Below, in pieces: positions 53,601-61,694 of a DNA stretch of 64,000 nt. The stretch is from Maribellus sediminis (GTDB lineage Bacteria; Bacteroidota; Bacteroidia; Bacteroidales; Prolixibacteraceae). The notes under the pieces are model-generated. The model did no database searches. It was not told the DNA's origin and worked only from the letters and a program-made list of their open reading frames with translations. Both the position numbers and the translations under genes were made by a program. The stretch is taken from positions 124,001 to 188,000 of the forward strand of contig NZ_WXUB01000006.1 of NCBI RefSeq assembly GCF_011799805.1, read 5' to 3'. Numbering within the stretch: the stretch's first letter is position 1; each line of letters opens with the position of its first letter.

Positions 53601-55820
53601 TGTTGGCGCTTCCGGTACCTCATTCAATTTTTTGTAAGCATACCATCCTTCAAGCGGATCGGTACCATTGGTCCAGGGTTGATAAGAATTGTACTCATTG
53701 CTTAGCTCATCAAAATTCTGCTCGTAAATTAAAGTCGAATCAGTAAATTCTGCAAAAGGGTCGTTTGGAGGAACAACACCTGCTTCAATAGTCAGATCGT
53801 CGATGGCCAGCAAATGATCCATTGCCGCATCATTTTTATCCTGCCACTTTATAAAGATATGCTCACCAACCGGTATTTGTACTTTAAAATAGAATGAAAT
53901 TCCGGCAACCTTGTTTGCATCATCATTTCCATCAATCATATTAATGTCGGTGACACTCTCGGTACGCGGAGATGTAAAAGTTAATTTCGGCACGGCAACA
54001 AAATCCGAGTCGGTAAGCGCTTCGGCATTTAATTTATAAAACACTTCCAGTGCCTGCTGAGCCGCATCGGCATAAGCCCATTGTTCACCAGTATAAGTTA
54101 TTGTTAACGAAGTGATAAGCGTAGAGCTGTTATTCATAATCTTCAATCCATAAGCTGCATCACCCGTTTCATCGTTTACATAATAACCAAGTGCCTTATC
54201 GTCGGTTGTTGATCCAAACGAGACCACACCTGGTGACGGTACTTCACCGTCTATTCCACCTTCGGTAAATGCATCTGCCCCAACCGGAGTTGTTTCCATA
54301 TTCTGAAAAGCATACCAGCCTTCAAGTGGATCTGTTCCGTTTTTCCATTCCGGGTCTTCCGCCAACAAATTAAAATCCTGCTGGTAAATTAAAGATCCAT
54401 CCGAAAACTGTGCATACGGCATATGTGGATCAGGCGCATAAGCTGTAATCGTCAAATCATCGATTGCCAACATATGGTCTACATCAGAATCGTTAACATC
54501 CGACCATTTCAAGTAAATGGTCTCTCCCACCTTAATTTTTAATTTAAGCTTAAACGTAATTCCAGTTACCCTGTTTGAAGCTTGGTTCCCGTCGATCATA
54601 TTCGTTTCGGTAACTGCACTTGTTACTGGCGAAGTAAAAGTTAAATCCGGGATTTCAACAAATCCGGTATCGGTTAAAGCTGTTGCATTTTTTTTATACG
54701 ATACTTTAAGAGACTGGGGATTTATACTGGCATAGGACCATTGTTCCCCGGTATAAGTTATGGTTAGCGACTTTATATCGTTTGACGTACTGTTCTTTAA
54801 CTGTATGCCGAAAGCTGCATCGCCCACAAAGTCGGAAACCCTGTATCCCAGAGCCCTATCGAGTGTATCTGTTCCGTAGGAAACCAGTTTGGTAAGGGGG
54901 AAATCGCCATCTTGTCCGCCGGTGGAATATGAAGTTGCAAACTCGGGAGTAGCGTCCATATTACTAAATGCATACCAGCCTTCCAAAGGATCAATTCCAT
55001 TGTCCCAGGGAATTCCCCTGGCGTTGTAAGTTCCGTCTAAAGTATTAAAATCCTGATGATAGGTCTTGCGCGTATCAAAAAATTGTACAAAAGCTTTTGG
55101 TCCTGAAAGCCCCGCAGAAATGGTAAGGTCATCAATCGCGAGAATATGGTCAACACCGTCATCATTAATGTCCAGCCACTTAATAACAATAAAACTTCCT
55201 ATTGGAATATCAACCTCCAATACGTGCGTAATTCCTTCAACACGGTTTGCGGGTTCAGTCCCGTCTATCATGTTGGTACCCGAAACGTCCGCGGTTATTG
55301 GAGAGGTAAAAGTTAGTTCGGGAATTGCTACAAAACCCGGATCGGTAAGCGACGAAGCATTTAGTTTATAGGATACTTCAAGCGATTGTGTTTGATTGCT
55401 TGCATAAGACCATTGTTCTCCTGTATAAGTTATTGTGATAGAGCCAATATCTTTTGAGGTATTGTTCATTATTTTAATACCGTTCGCGGCATCGCCTACG
55501 GCATTTGAAATTCTGAATCCCAGCGCTCTATCGCTGCCGACACCAAGAGAAGCAGTTCCATTAGAGGGCACGTCGCCTCCTTCTCCTCCTGTAGAGTATG
55601 AAGTAGCAGCAGCCGGTGATGTTTCCAAATTACTAAAGGAAAACCAGCCTTGTAAGGGATTGGTACCATTTTCCCAGGGGATACCTCCCTTGTCGAGTGT
55701 CCCATCCAGGCTGTTAAAATCCTGAGCATATTCCAGTTGTGTATTGGTTAACTCCACATAATCCTGCGCATATAAACTAAACGTCAGGATAAATGCTAAG
55801 AATGTAAAAATTTTTTTCAT
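50649..55820 (-). CDS. Giant T9SS-exported surface protein with seven tandem beta-sandwich repeats
   Basis: A 1723-residue protein with signal peptide to about 18 (SLYAQ) and a type A T9SS sorting domain from about 1650 (INSVRIYSITG to KFVK). Between lie seven repeats of 215-235 residues, each with xxYxQ(D/N)F at the start, DPL(E/Q)GWxAxx, RALGYRI, a TYTGEQW core and (H)ILAIDDLT(V/I) at the end. Similar TGEQW-to-AIDDF modules occur in other secreted bacterial proteins; I recall no established function. Repeats 4 to 7 share a longer variant with GVGCDNKGDGSQDFPGAG. No catalytic motif was found. Its place right after SusC/SusD/DUF1735, at the spot where surface glycan-binding proteins often lie, suggests a surface adhesin or glycan binder. 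Confidence 0.85.
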   Translation of the reverse strand: MKKIFTFLAFILTFSLYAQDYVELTNTQLEYAQDFNSLDGTLDKGGIPWENGTNPLQGWFSFSNLETSPAAATSYSTGGEGGDVPSNGTASLGVGSDRALGFRISNAVGDAANGIKIMNNTSKDIGSITITYTGEQWSYASNQTQSLEVSYKLNASSLTDPGFVAIPELTFTSPITADVSGTNMIDGTEPANRVEGITHVLEVDIPIGSFIVIKWLDINDDGVDHILAIDDLTISAGLSGPKAFVQFFDTRKTYHQDFNTLDGTYNARGIPWDNGIDPLEGWYAFSNMDATPEFATSYSTGGQDGDFPLTKLVSYGTDTLDRALGYRVSDFVGDAAFGIQLKNSTSNDIKSLTITYTGEQWSYASINPQSLKVSYKKNATALTDTGFVEIPDLTFTSPVTSAVTETNMIDGNQASNRVTGITFKLKLKIKVGETIYLKWSDVNDSDVDHMLAIDDLTITAYAPDPHMPYAQFSDGSLIYQQDFNLLAEDPEWKNGTDPLEGWYAFQNMETTPVGADAFTEGGIDGEVPSPGVVSFGSTTDDKALGYYVNDETGDAAYGLKIMNNSSTLITSLTITYTGEQWAYADAAQQALEVFYKLNAEALTDSDFVAVPKLTFTSPRTESVTDINMIDGNDDANKVAGISFYFKVQIPVGEHIFIKWQDKNDAAMDHLLAIDDLTIEAGVVPPNDPFAEFTDSTLIYEQNFDELSNEYNSYQPWTNGTDPLEGWYAYKKLNEVPEAPTKYGVGCDNKGDGSQDFPGAGYPNSLGYAEGTAEGPIVATERALGYRINSSAGDVGLFFDIKNNTSREIKSIEVTYTGEQWAAVGLDPQTIDFYYKVNADTHFDSTFTKVDELTFTSLQIGTNGTSSTMLNGNLDSNKVVGITAVIDVELPVGATITLKWFQANVADGEHILAIDDLTVKAQLAPDNKPYAEFTDEELIYDQDFNGLSNEYNSYQPWTNGIEPLEGWYAYRKLDGTPEEATKYGVGCDNKGDGSQDFPGAGYPNSLGYAEGTAEGPIVATERALGYRINSSSGDIGMFLDIMNNTSKPIKSIEVTYTGEQWAAVGLEPQTLDFYYKVSADNHFDSTFTKVEDLTFTSLQIGTNGTSSTMLNGNLDSNKVVGITAIFDVDIPVGAIITLKWFQANAPDGEHILAIDDLTVKANLEANKPYAEFTDDKLLYEQNFNGLSNEYNSYQPWTNGTEPLEGWYAYKKLNDVPEAPTKYGVGCDNKGDGSQDFPGAGYPNSLGYTEGTAEGPIVATERALGYRINSSAGDIGMFLDIMNNTSRPITSIEVTFTGEQWAAVGLEPQSLDFYYKVDAENHFDSTFTKVDELTFTSLQIGTNGTSSTMLNGNLDSNKVVGITAVIAVDIPVGAIITLKWFQANVADGEHILAIDDLTVKAELGANTIPYAEFTDNKRTYYQNFDGLSSEYNSSQPWSNGLDPLQGWFAYKTLDGTPAEATSYGVGCDNKGDGTQDFPSAGNPNSLGYAEGTAAEPIVATERALGYRINNSAGDVGLFLDIMNNSSQTIKAIEVTYTGEQWAAVGLEAQSLDFYYKVGASSHFDTDFIKVDELSFTSLQIGTNGTSSTMLNGNLAENKTVGITMVINVDIPVGEMITLKWFQPNDPSGDHILAIDDLSVSATFGTAVSEIERNEFIMYRSYDYLKFSSDDVINSVRIYSITGAIMKEQVVRAYSGEISVQELRGGIYIARFSTENGKFIARKFVK
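50901..55763 (-). repeat. Seven tandem repeats in the giant surface protein gene
   Basis: Repeat boundaries from residues: R1 20-237 (55763-55110), R2 243-460 (55094-54441), R3 467-681 (54422-53778), R4 688-921 (53759-53058), R5 928-1161 (53039-52338), R6 1167-1400 (52322-51621), R7 1407-1640 (51602-50901). R1-R3 are the short form; R4-R7 are the long form with the extra Cys-containing loop. R4, R5 and R6 are nearly identical as protein while their DNA differs at many third codon positions. Confidence 0.9.
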
Positions 55821-55889
55821 AATAAATGATTGTTTTATTTGGTTTAGACCATCTCTTGCACCGATATTGTTCGAGTAACCTTTTTGTGC

Positions 55890-55922
55890 GATTACCCGGG
55901 CACCACATTTGCCCGGGCAATC
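55890..55922 (-). terminator. GC-rich hairpin after the DUF1735 gene
   Basis: GATTACCCGGGCA at 55890-55902 pairs with TGCCCGGGCAATC at 55910-55922 with one mismatch in 13 and a 7-base loop. It lies 63 bases downstream of the DUF1735 stop and before the start of the seven-repeat gene. No strong U-run follows, so it may attenuate or stabilize rather than fully terminate. Confidence 0.5.
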
Positions 55923-55984
55923 AATAACTAATTAACCAAATCAAATCTATGCGAAATGTCTTTTCATTGCCTTTAATATTCTGA

Positions 55985-56923
55985 TTACCATAGTTCCAGA
56001 CTTAACATATCATCCCTAAAGGATAGCGTGTCGTTCATTACATTTTTAATATTATCAATGGTATATTGGTAATTCAGATAATATACCTTGTTTTCACTAT
56101 CGTAACTCGATCCCAAATCTGTTACTCCGGTTATTACCGAATTCATACCTGCTTCAATTGATATTTGATCATTTTCCGGATGATTGATTTTCAATGAATA
56201 GTCGTTATCATCACCATTTTTCGGAAACTCGGCGATTCCGTTTGTATGCAATGAGTTTGCATCATTAGTTTGTATCTTCCAGGCTATATCCGGTTCATAA
56301 ATATTATGACCTGCCGGGATATAGCTTATTACTGTATCGATGGTAGAACCATCGGCTTTGTATTGTGTCCTGTTTCCCCGGTGATAATACACGCCATGTG
56401 TTTTATGGTGGTACTTCACTACAACAATCGAATAATCTTTTCGGGGGATACTTAACTCCTCTGAGCCAACTAGTATTGAATCGAGCGTAGTTTCCTTAAT
56501 TAAAAAAGGCAGGGCGTAGTTCTTGTCCAGGCACAAGGAGTCGGCCAAAAACAGCTCCCTGTTCAGGTCAACAGTGACAAAACCAACAATCTCGCCTCTT
56601 TCAATAGTTATATTGTTGGCACTGCTTAATGTATAATAGTTTGACGGAAGCATGGTGAAATTGTTGTCGCCAACAATATCCGGGTCGTTTAATAACTCCG
56701 GTGCTAGCTCAAAAGTAACCTGCTCATCCACATTATTCGTCCTTTTTCCACCCATCACTACCCCGACTTTAAAACTGAGATCATCGGTTAAAACAGTCCT
56801 CACCGGATTTTGATAGGCAAAATAGACGTTTGAATATTCGTAATCGTTCGTAAAATCCTCGTATTTCTCGCATGCTGCAAAAACCAAAGCTATCAATGCG
56901 ATTGTATAAATTTTTATTTTCAT
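55985..56923 (-). CDS. DUF1735-type surface glycan-binding lipoprotein
   Basis: A 312-residue outer-membrane lipoprotein (lipobox VFAACEK, Cys about 18) with an N-terminal DUF1735 beta-sandwich (YSNVYFAYQNPVRTVLTDDLSFKVGV, cut here as SNVYFAYQNPVRTV) followed by a second beta domain like DUF4361 (KTHGVYYHRGNRTQY). Such proteins sit beside SusD in many PULs and are thought to bind oligosaccharides at the cell surface, in the SusE/F role. It follows SusD by 33 bases and is the last gene before the hairpin at 55890. Confidence 0.85.
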   Translation of the reverse strand: MKIKIYTIALIALVFAACEKYEDFTNDYEYSNVYFAYQNPVRTVLTDDLSFKVGVVMGGKRTNNVDEQVTFELAPELLNDPDIVGDNNFTMLPSNYYTLSSANNITIERGEIVGFVTVDLNRELFLADSLCLDKNYALPFLIKETTLDSILVGSEELSIPRKDYSIVVVKYHHKTHGVYYHRGNRTQYKADGSTIDTVISYIPAGHNIYEPDIAWKIQTNDANSLHTNGIAEFPKNGDDNDYSLKINHPENDQISIEAGMNSVITGVTDLGSSYDSENKVYYLNYQYTIDNIKNVMNDTLSFRDDMLSLELW

Positions 56924-56956
56924 TTCATTCTCATTTTAAATATTAAATGATGCCTG

Positions 56957-58681
56957 TTACCATCCCTTGTTTTGAGTGATTGCACTTTTTGATGCATAAA
57001 TCACCTGCTCGGGTAATGGATTATAATACATGTAGCTTTCAAATTTTCGGCTTTCTACGTTTATCCCGTATTCGAATGAGAAATTATTATCGCCGTTTTT
57101 CGTAATCTTCACACCTTTAACACCTTCATTCAGAACATCCAGCGGAAGCATCCACCTTCTCACATCAAAAAACCTGTGGTTTTCAAAACACAGTTCAATT
57201 CTGCGTTCGTTCTGTACCAAAGTCCTGAAGCTTTCCTTACCGGCATCAGCCTGTTCGGTCAGGTACGTATCGCCCGAAATTCCAGCGCGTGACCGTAATT
57301 CGGCCAAAGTTGTTTCGGCAGATCTTCCCAAACCTAAAATGTCCTCGGTTGGTCCCCAGGCTTCGTTGGCTGCCTCGGCATAATTCAGCCAGATTTCGGC
57401 ACAGCGGAAAAAGGCATAATAGTGTTTTTCGGATGAATAATCTTCACCCGGAACAACGTTCACATTGTCGTTTATAAACTTCCGAAGATAATACCCGGTG
57501 CGTGTAGCCCGTGGTTGTGCGCTCGATGCGTAGTCGTTACCTCCCTCATAAATCTCGGCTACTTTTCCACCAAAGCTGGCAGTATTGTATATTACACTTA
57601 GTGCAAAGCGCTTGTCCCTTGACTTATACGGATCAGCCGGATCATACAAGGGAGATTCTGTAATTGGGTACCCGTCCTGCATAGGAAATGCATCTACCAG
57701 TTGTTGCGATGGATTTGTACGTCCATTTCCCCATAAGGAAGGCATAAAATTTTCGCGCTCGGGAGTGTTGCTGTCCCCCTGAAAACTCCTCCAGATAATT
57801 TCGGAATGATTAGGATCTTTGTATAAACTTCCGTTTGTATTGATTGATGGCAGGTTGCCAATATTCTGAATGGCTTCATTAGCTGCCATGGCTGCCTTAA
57901 CCCAAAGGTCCTTAATTTCCGAATCGGTTTTCTCTAACGTATACGCCGGACTGGCGGCGTATAACAACACTCTTGATTTCAGGCTCAGTGCTGCAAGTTT
58001 ATAGGCCCGGCCTACCTGCTGTTCGCCAAAAACCACATCGTTTGATGAATACTGATCATCGGGTAGGTATTTTAACGATTCATCGATATCTGCTACGATT
58101 TGATCCATACATTCGTCAAAAGAGTTTCTCGTTATGCCGGCAAGTTCGTCTTCTGAAAGCGGCTTCAACACAATGGGGTAACCCATTAATTCCCCGCTCT
58201 CATCAACGCCTGCAAAACGGCTAAGCAATTCGAACTGATACCAGGCCCTGAGAAAATAAGCCTCGCCGGTTGACCGTTTTGTCACCTGTTCATTCAATGC
58301 CGGATCAATGGCCAGATCGATGTTTGGCAAAATTTCGAGGAATTGGTTTAAGGTTCGGATTTGCCGGTAAGCATTTTCCCAACTGTTCAGTGGATTATTC
58401 ATTTGCGAAATACCTGCTATTCCTGCAGGAATCAAGTTGGAGTTAAAATCGTTTGTTACAGCATTGTCAGTGGCACAATCCAGGAATCCGCCAAACTCAT
58501 CGGTGTAAAATGCCGGTAATTGATCGTAGGCTTCGGTGATTGCCGCCAGTGTAAAATCCTTGTCAGACCACAGTTGTTCATCGGTAAGCGACCTGTCGAA
58601 TTCCGGCTCCAGATTATCGCAACCATAGATGAATAAGCCTAAGATTGCAATGAAATAATATATTTTAATCGTCTTCATCAT
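56957..58681 (-). CDS. SusD/RagB-type nutrient-binding outer-membrane lipoprotein (second pair)
   Basis: A 574-residue SusD homologue. Lipobox LFIYGCDN (Cys about 21), then the typical N-terminal pattern DNLEPEFDRSLTDEQLW. Helical TPR-like parts include GEAYFLRAWYQFELLSRFAG and KSRVLLYAASPAY; the C-terminus has RIELCFENHRFFDVRRW and ends NKGW, the usual SusD tail. It caps the lid of the adjoining SusC. Its ATG overlaps the SusC stop by one base (TAATG), so translation is coupled, with a second ATG directly after. Confidence 0.93.
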   Translation of the reverse strand: MMKTIKIYYFIAILGLFIYGCDNLEPEFDRSLTDEQLWSDKDFTLAAITEAYDQLPAFYTDEFGGFLDCATDNAVTNDFNSNLIPAGIAGISQMNNPLNSWENAYRQIRTLNQFLEILPNIDLAIDPALNEQVTKRSTGEAYFLRAWYQFELLSRFAGVDESGELMGYPIVLKPLSEDELAGITRNSFDECMDQIVADIDESLKYLPDDQYSSNDVVFGEQQVGRAYKLAALSLKSRVLLYAASPAYTLEKTDSEIKDLWVKAAMAANEAIQNIGNLPSINTNGSLYKDPNHSEIIWRSFQGDSNTPERENFMPSLWGNGRTNPSQQLVDAFPMQDGYPITESPLYDPADPYKSRDKRFALSVIYNTASFGGKVAEIYEGGNDYASSAQPRATRTGYYLRKFINDNVNVVPGEDYSSEKHYYAFFRCAEIWLNYAEAANEAWGPTEDILGLGRSAETTLAELRSRAGISGDTYLTEQADAGKESFRTLVQNERRIELCFENHRFFDVRRWMLPLDVLNEGVKGVKITKNGDNNFSFEYGINVESRKFESYMYYNPLPEQVIYASKSAITQNKGW

Positions 58682-61659
58682 TAAAAGTTTAAGTTCATTC
58701 CTATTGTAAATGTTCTCATATAGGGATATGTGGTATAACCAGCGTTGATGTATTCGGGATCAACATCATCTATTCCCGACATAGTCACCAGGTTATTTCC
58801 TCGTACATAAAACCTCAAAGTTTCTAAACCAATCGGTTTGATCCAGGTATCGGGGAGCGACACTCCTAATTCCAGTTCTTTTATTTTGAAGTAGTTGCCG
58901 TTTTCGAGCCAGAAATCAGAAGGTTGATAATTATTGTCTGCATTGTTTACCGTTAAAGCAGGATATTGGCCTTTGCCCGTTTCCGGATTATAGGTTTCTT
59001 TAACAATTTGAGAGTATGCCATTTCGGGTTGTGGCCGGTAATACGAGTTGTTCAAGTACAAATCGTACATTGCTGCTCCATAACCGCTTACCTTTAGGTC
59101 AACCTTTTTATAGGCGATTCGAAGGTTGGCGCCAAATTGCAGACTTGGAAACAAATTCCCTAGTTCAACCTGGTCTTTCTCATCAACTCTTCCATCTCCG
59201 TTTTTATCGTTATAAGCCAAATCCCCCACTCGTACTTCGCCAAAACGTTGGTTAAGGCTGCTCAGTTCCGATTCGTTTTTTATAATCCCTTTCGACTCGT
59301 ATCCCATAAAGGCATCAACCGCTTTGCCGTCCATGTTTCGGGCCGTTGGCAAATCTACCGACTGAGATTCATCGTACATGGCCTTCGAATAATTGGCATT
59401 AACACTGGCAAGGATGCGCCAGTTTCTGAAGTTTTTTTCGTAGGTCAGGGTTCCGTCGATACCATTATTTTTAATGGAGACAAAATTTATTTGCCGGTTG
59501 TACAAACCCGATACCTGGTTGGTAAGCCAGTGCTCATAAATCGGAATATTTGTGCGGTTCATGTTGTAATAATCAACATTTAGCGACAAGTTATTAAAGA
59601 ATATGGCCTCAAATCCAATGTTCAACTCTGCTGATTTCTCCCAATCGATTTGTTCGTTTGCAACCGTGATGCGATCAGCGGTACGGATGCTGTTACTTGC
59701 CTCAATCCCAAATCTTGTACTGTTCGAACCTTCGGCATAATTCCAGCGGGTTGTATATCCAAAGAAGTTAAGCGACTCGTCGGTTCCCGACAAGCCATAA
59801 CTTGCTTTAAGTTTCAGGAAATTGATTTTTTCGCTGTTAGCGAGAAAATTCTCTTTCGATAATACCCAACCTGCACCAACTGCGGGGAAAAAGCCGTAGT
59901 TATTGTCATTGGGTAACCTTGAACTTCCAATATAAGATAGGTTCAGATCGAATACATACTTGTCATTTACAATGTAATTGGTAAGCAAGGTATTCGACTG
60001 GGTACTTCTCGGCGAAAATGAATAAATGGTTTGGCTTTTATCTTTAAAAATGGCCAGGTGCATATTTAATTCACTGGCGGCAAACTCCTTGTGATAATCT
60101 AACTGCCCCATTGCCGTAAACCGTTTTGTTTCGCGGGTTGCCAATCTGCTAAGGCCGGAGTTCTTTTTTCCCCGAGTCATTGTGTGCAAACTTGCAATTT
60201 CGCCATTTTCGAAAGCAGGCAGATAGGAGTAAAAATCATCGTTCTTTCCGAGGGCGATAAAATTTTCACTGTCGAAATGAACAGAGAACTTTCCACTCAG
60301 TCCGTTTACAACATTTGATAAATTAAACTTAGTGCCCAGGTTAACCTGTCCTACCCGGTTTACATTTTCACGGATACCGCCCAGTAACATTTCTGCATAA
60401 AGGTTTTGGTAATCGGCAGAATTGGAGAAACGACCTGCTCCGAACAATACCGAATCCTGATAACTGCTGTTCCGGAGGATATGCGTATACTCGTTGGGGC
60501 GTTGAGTGTTCATTCTGTCAAACAAATCATTGCCATATAAATAATTGGTATTGTTTTGCTCGAGATAAGCATTAACGTCAACAAAAAAGCTTATGTACTG
60601 ATTCAAATCAAAATCTAAATTAGACCTAATGCTGAAGCGGTTGCTGGAGTTGGCATCGCCGACACCCTCTAAACCTCCATCGTGTAAATAGTTAGCATTA
60701 ATGCTGTATTGTACGCTCTTATTCCCTCCGCTAAAACTGGTGAGAACCCTTGTATAATTTTTTGAATCATTAAGCAAGTCGTCGTAATAATTATTCGACG
60801 GAAACTGAATATTCGGGTTTTTATACCCATCGATTTCCGCCTGGCTGTAGAGGTTTCCTAAACCTGAATTTCTCCGCGCCAGGTTATAGTATTCAACGTA
60901 TTCTGATGAACTTAGCGGATCGGGCAATAAACCTGGTGTTGATATTCCGGTTTCAACAGAAACTTTTCCCTCATTTTTATAAGGAATTCCCCTCTTGGTA
61001 GTAATCAACAGTATGCCATTGGCAGCTTTTCCTTTATAAAATGATTTTGAGACTGCATCTTTAAGCACAGTAACCGATGCTATGTCGGAAGACTGCACAT
61101 AATCAATGTTCCTTTCCACTCCATCGACTAAAATGAGCGGATCGTTTTGCAGACCGCTAATTCCCCTGATATTAATTTCGTAGGTTCCTCCATGGTCTTC
61201 GGGCCTTTCTTTTATATAAAGGCCGGCAGCTTTACCTTTTAAAGCAGCGGCTACATTTACATCTAAGCTGCTGTTTATCTGTTCGGCAGTTATTACAGAA
61301 GCAGCCCCGGTAAATTGTTCTCTTGCTATATTTCTATACGGTAAATTTATATTAGAACTTCCGCCAGGCGGAATTTTCACCAATTCAACAGTGCTTTCGT
61401 TAAGATCCATTACCTGAATGAATTTAGTGTCATATCCGTTCAACTCGAACAAAAGCACATCGGTGGTAGAAGCTTCGATGGAAAAGTTGCCATTTGCATC
61501 GCTTGTGGTGGCTTTATCGCCCGACTTTACGATCACATTTTCAAGTGGCTTATCTTTTTCGCCAACTATTTTCGCCTGAATTAATTTTTCCTGGGCATAA
61601 ACATTCGCCGTAAAGACAAATGTTATTATTCCGAGTAATATATATATTCTTTTTTTCAT
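58681..61659 (-). CDS. SusC/RagA-type TonB-linked outer-membrane importer (second pair)
   Basis: A 992-residue TonB-dependent importer. Signal peptide to about 22 (NVYAQ), then a carboxypeptidase-regulatory-like domain (KIVGEKDKPLENVIVKSGDK), plug domain with INIRGISGLQNDPLILVDG and the family motif at SVTVLKDAVSKSFYKGKAANG, then a 22-strand barrel ending in RTFTIGMNLNF, the correct C-terminal aromatic. The plug motif usually reads LKDASATALYGSRGANG, so SKSFYKGKAANG is a noticeable variant. It pairs with the SusD overlapping its stop. It likely imports partly digested oligosaccharides of the locus. Confidence 0.94.
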   Translation of the reverse strand: MKKRIYILLGIITFVFTANVYAQEKLIQAKIVGEKDKPLENVIVKSGDKATTSDANGNFSIEASTTDVLLFELNGYDTKFIQVMDLNESTVELVKIPPGGSSNINLPYRNIAREQFTGAASVITAEQINSSLDVNVAAALKGKAAGLYIKERPEDHGGTYEINIRGISGLQNDPLILVDGVERNIDYVQSSDIASVTVLKDAVSKSFYKGKAANGILLITTKRGIPYKNEGKVSVETGISTPGLLPDPLSSSEYVEYYNLARRNSGLGNLYSQAEIDGYKNPNIQFPSNNYYDDLLNDSKNYTRVLTSFSGGNKSVQYSINANYLHDGGLEGVGDANSSNRFSIRSNLDFDLNQYISFFVDVNAYLEQNNTNYLYGNDLFDRMNTQRPNEYTHILRNSSYQDSVLFGAGRFSNSADYQNLYAEMLLGGIRENVNRVGQVNLGTKFNLSNVVNGLSGKFSVHFDSENFIALGKNDDFYSYLPAFENGEIASLHTMTRGKKNSGLSRLATRETKRFTAMGQLDYHKEFAASELNMHLAIFKDKSQTIYSFSPRSTQSNTLLTNYIVNDKYVFDLNLSYIGSSRLPNDNNYGFFPAVGAGWVLSKENFLANSEKINFLKLKASYGLSGTDESLNFFGYTTRWNYAEGSNSTRFGIEASNSIRTADRITVANEQIDWEKSAELNIGFEAIFFNNLSLNVDYYNMNRTNIPIYEHWLTNQVSGLYNRQINFVSIKNNGIDGTLTYEKNFRNWRILASVNANYSKAMYDESQSVDLPTARNMDGKAVDAFMGYESKGIIKNESELSSLNQRFGEVRVGDLAYNDKNGDGRVDEKDQVELGNLFPSLQFGANLRIAYKKVDLKVSGYGAAMYDLYLNNSYYRPQPEMAYSQIVKETYNPETGKGQYPALTVNNADNNYQPSDFWLENGNYFKIKELELGVSLPDTWIKPIGLETLRFYVRGNNLVTMSGIDDVDPEYINAGYTTYPYMRTFTIGMNLNF

Positions 61660-61694
61660 TGGTATTTCATTGTTTTATTAATGAGTAATAATGA

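Noticed and set aside
50901-55763. Repeat array as CRISPR or satellite DNA
   Set aside because: The repeat unit is about 0.65-0.7 kb, entirely coding, and in frame throughout.
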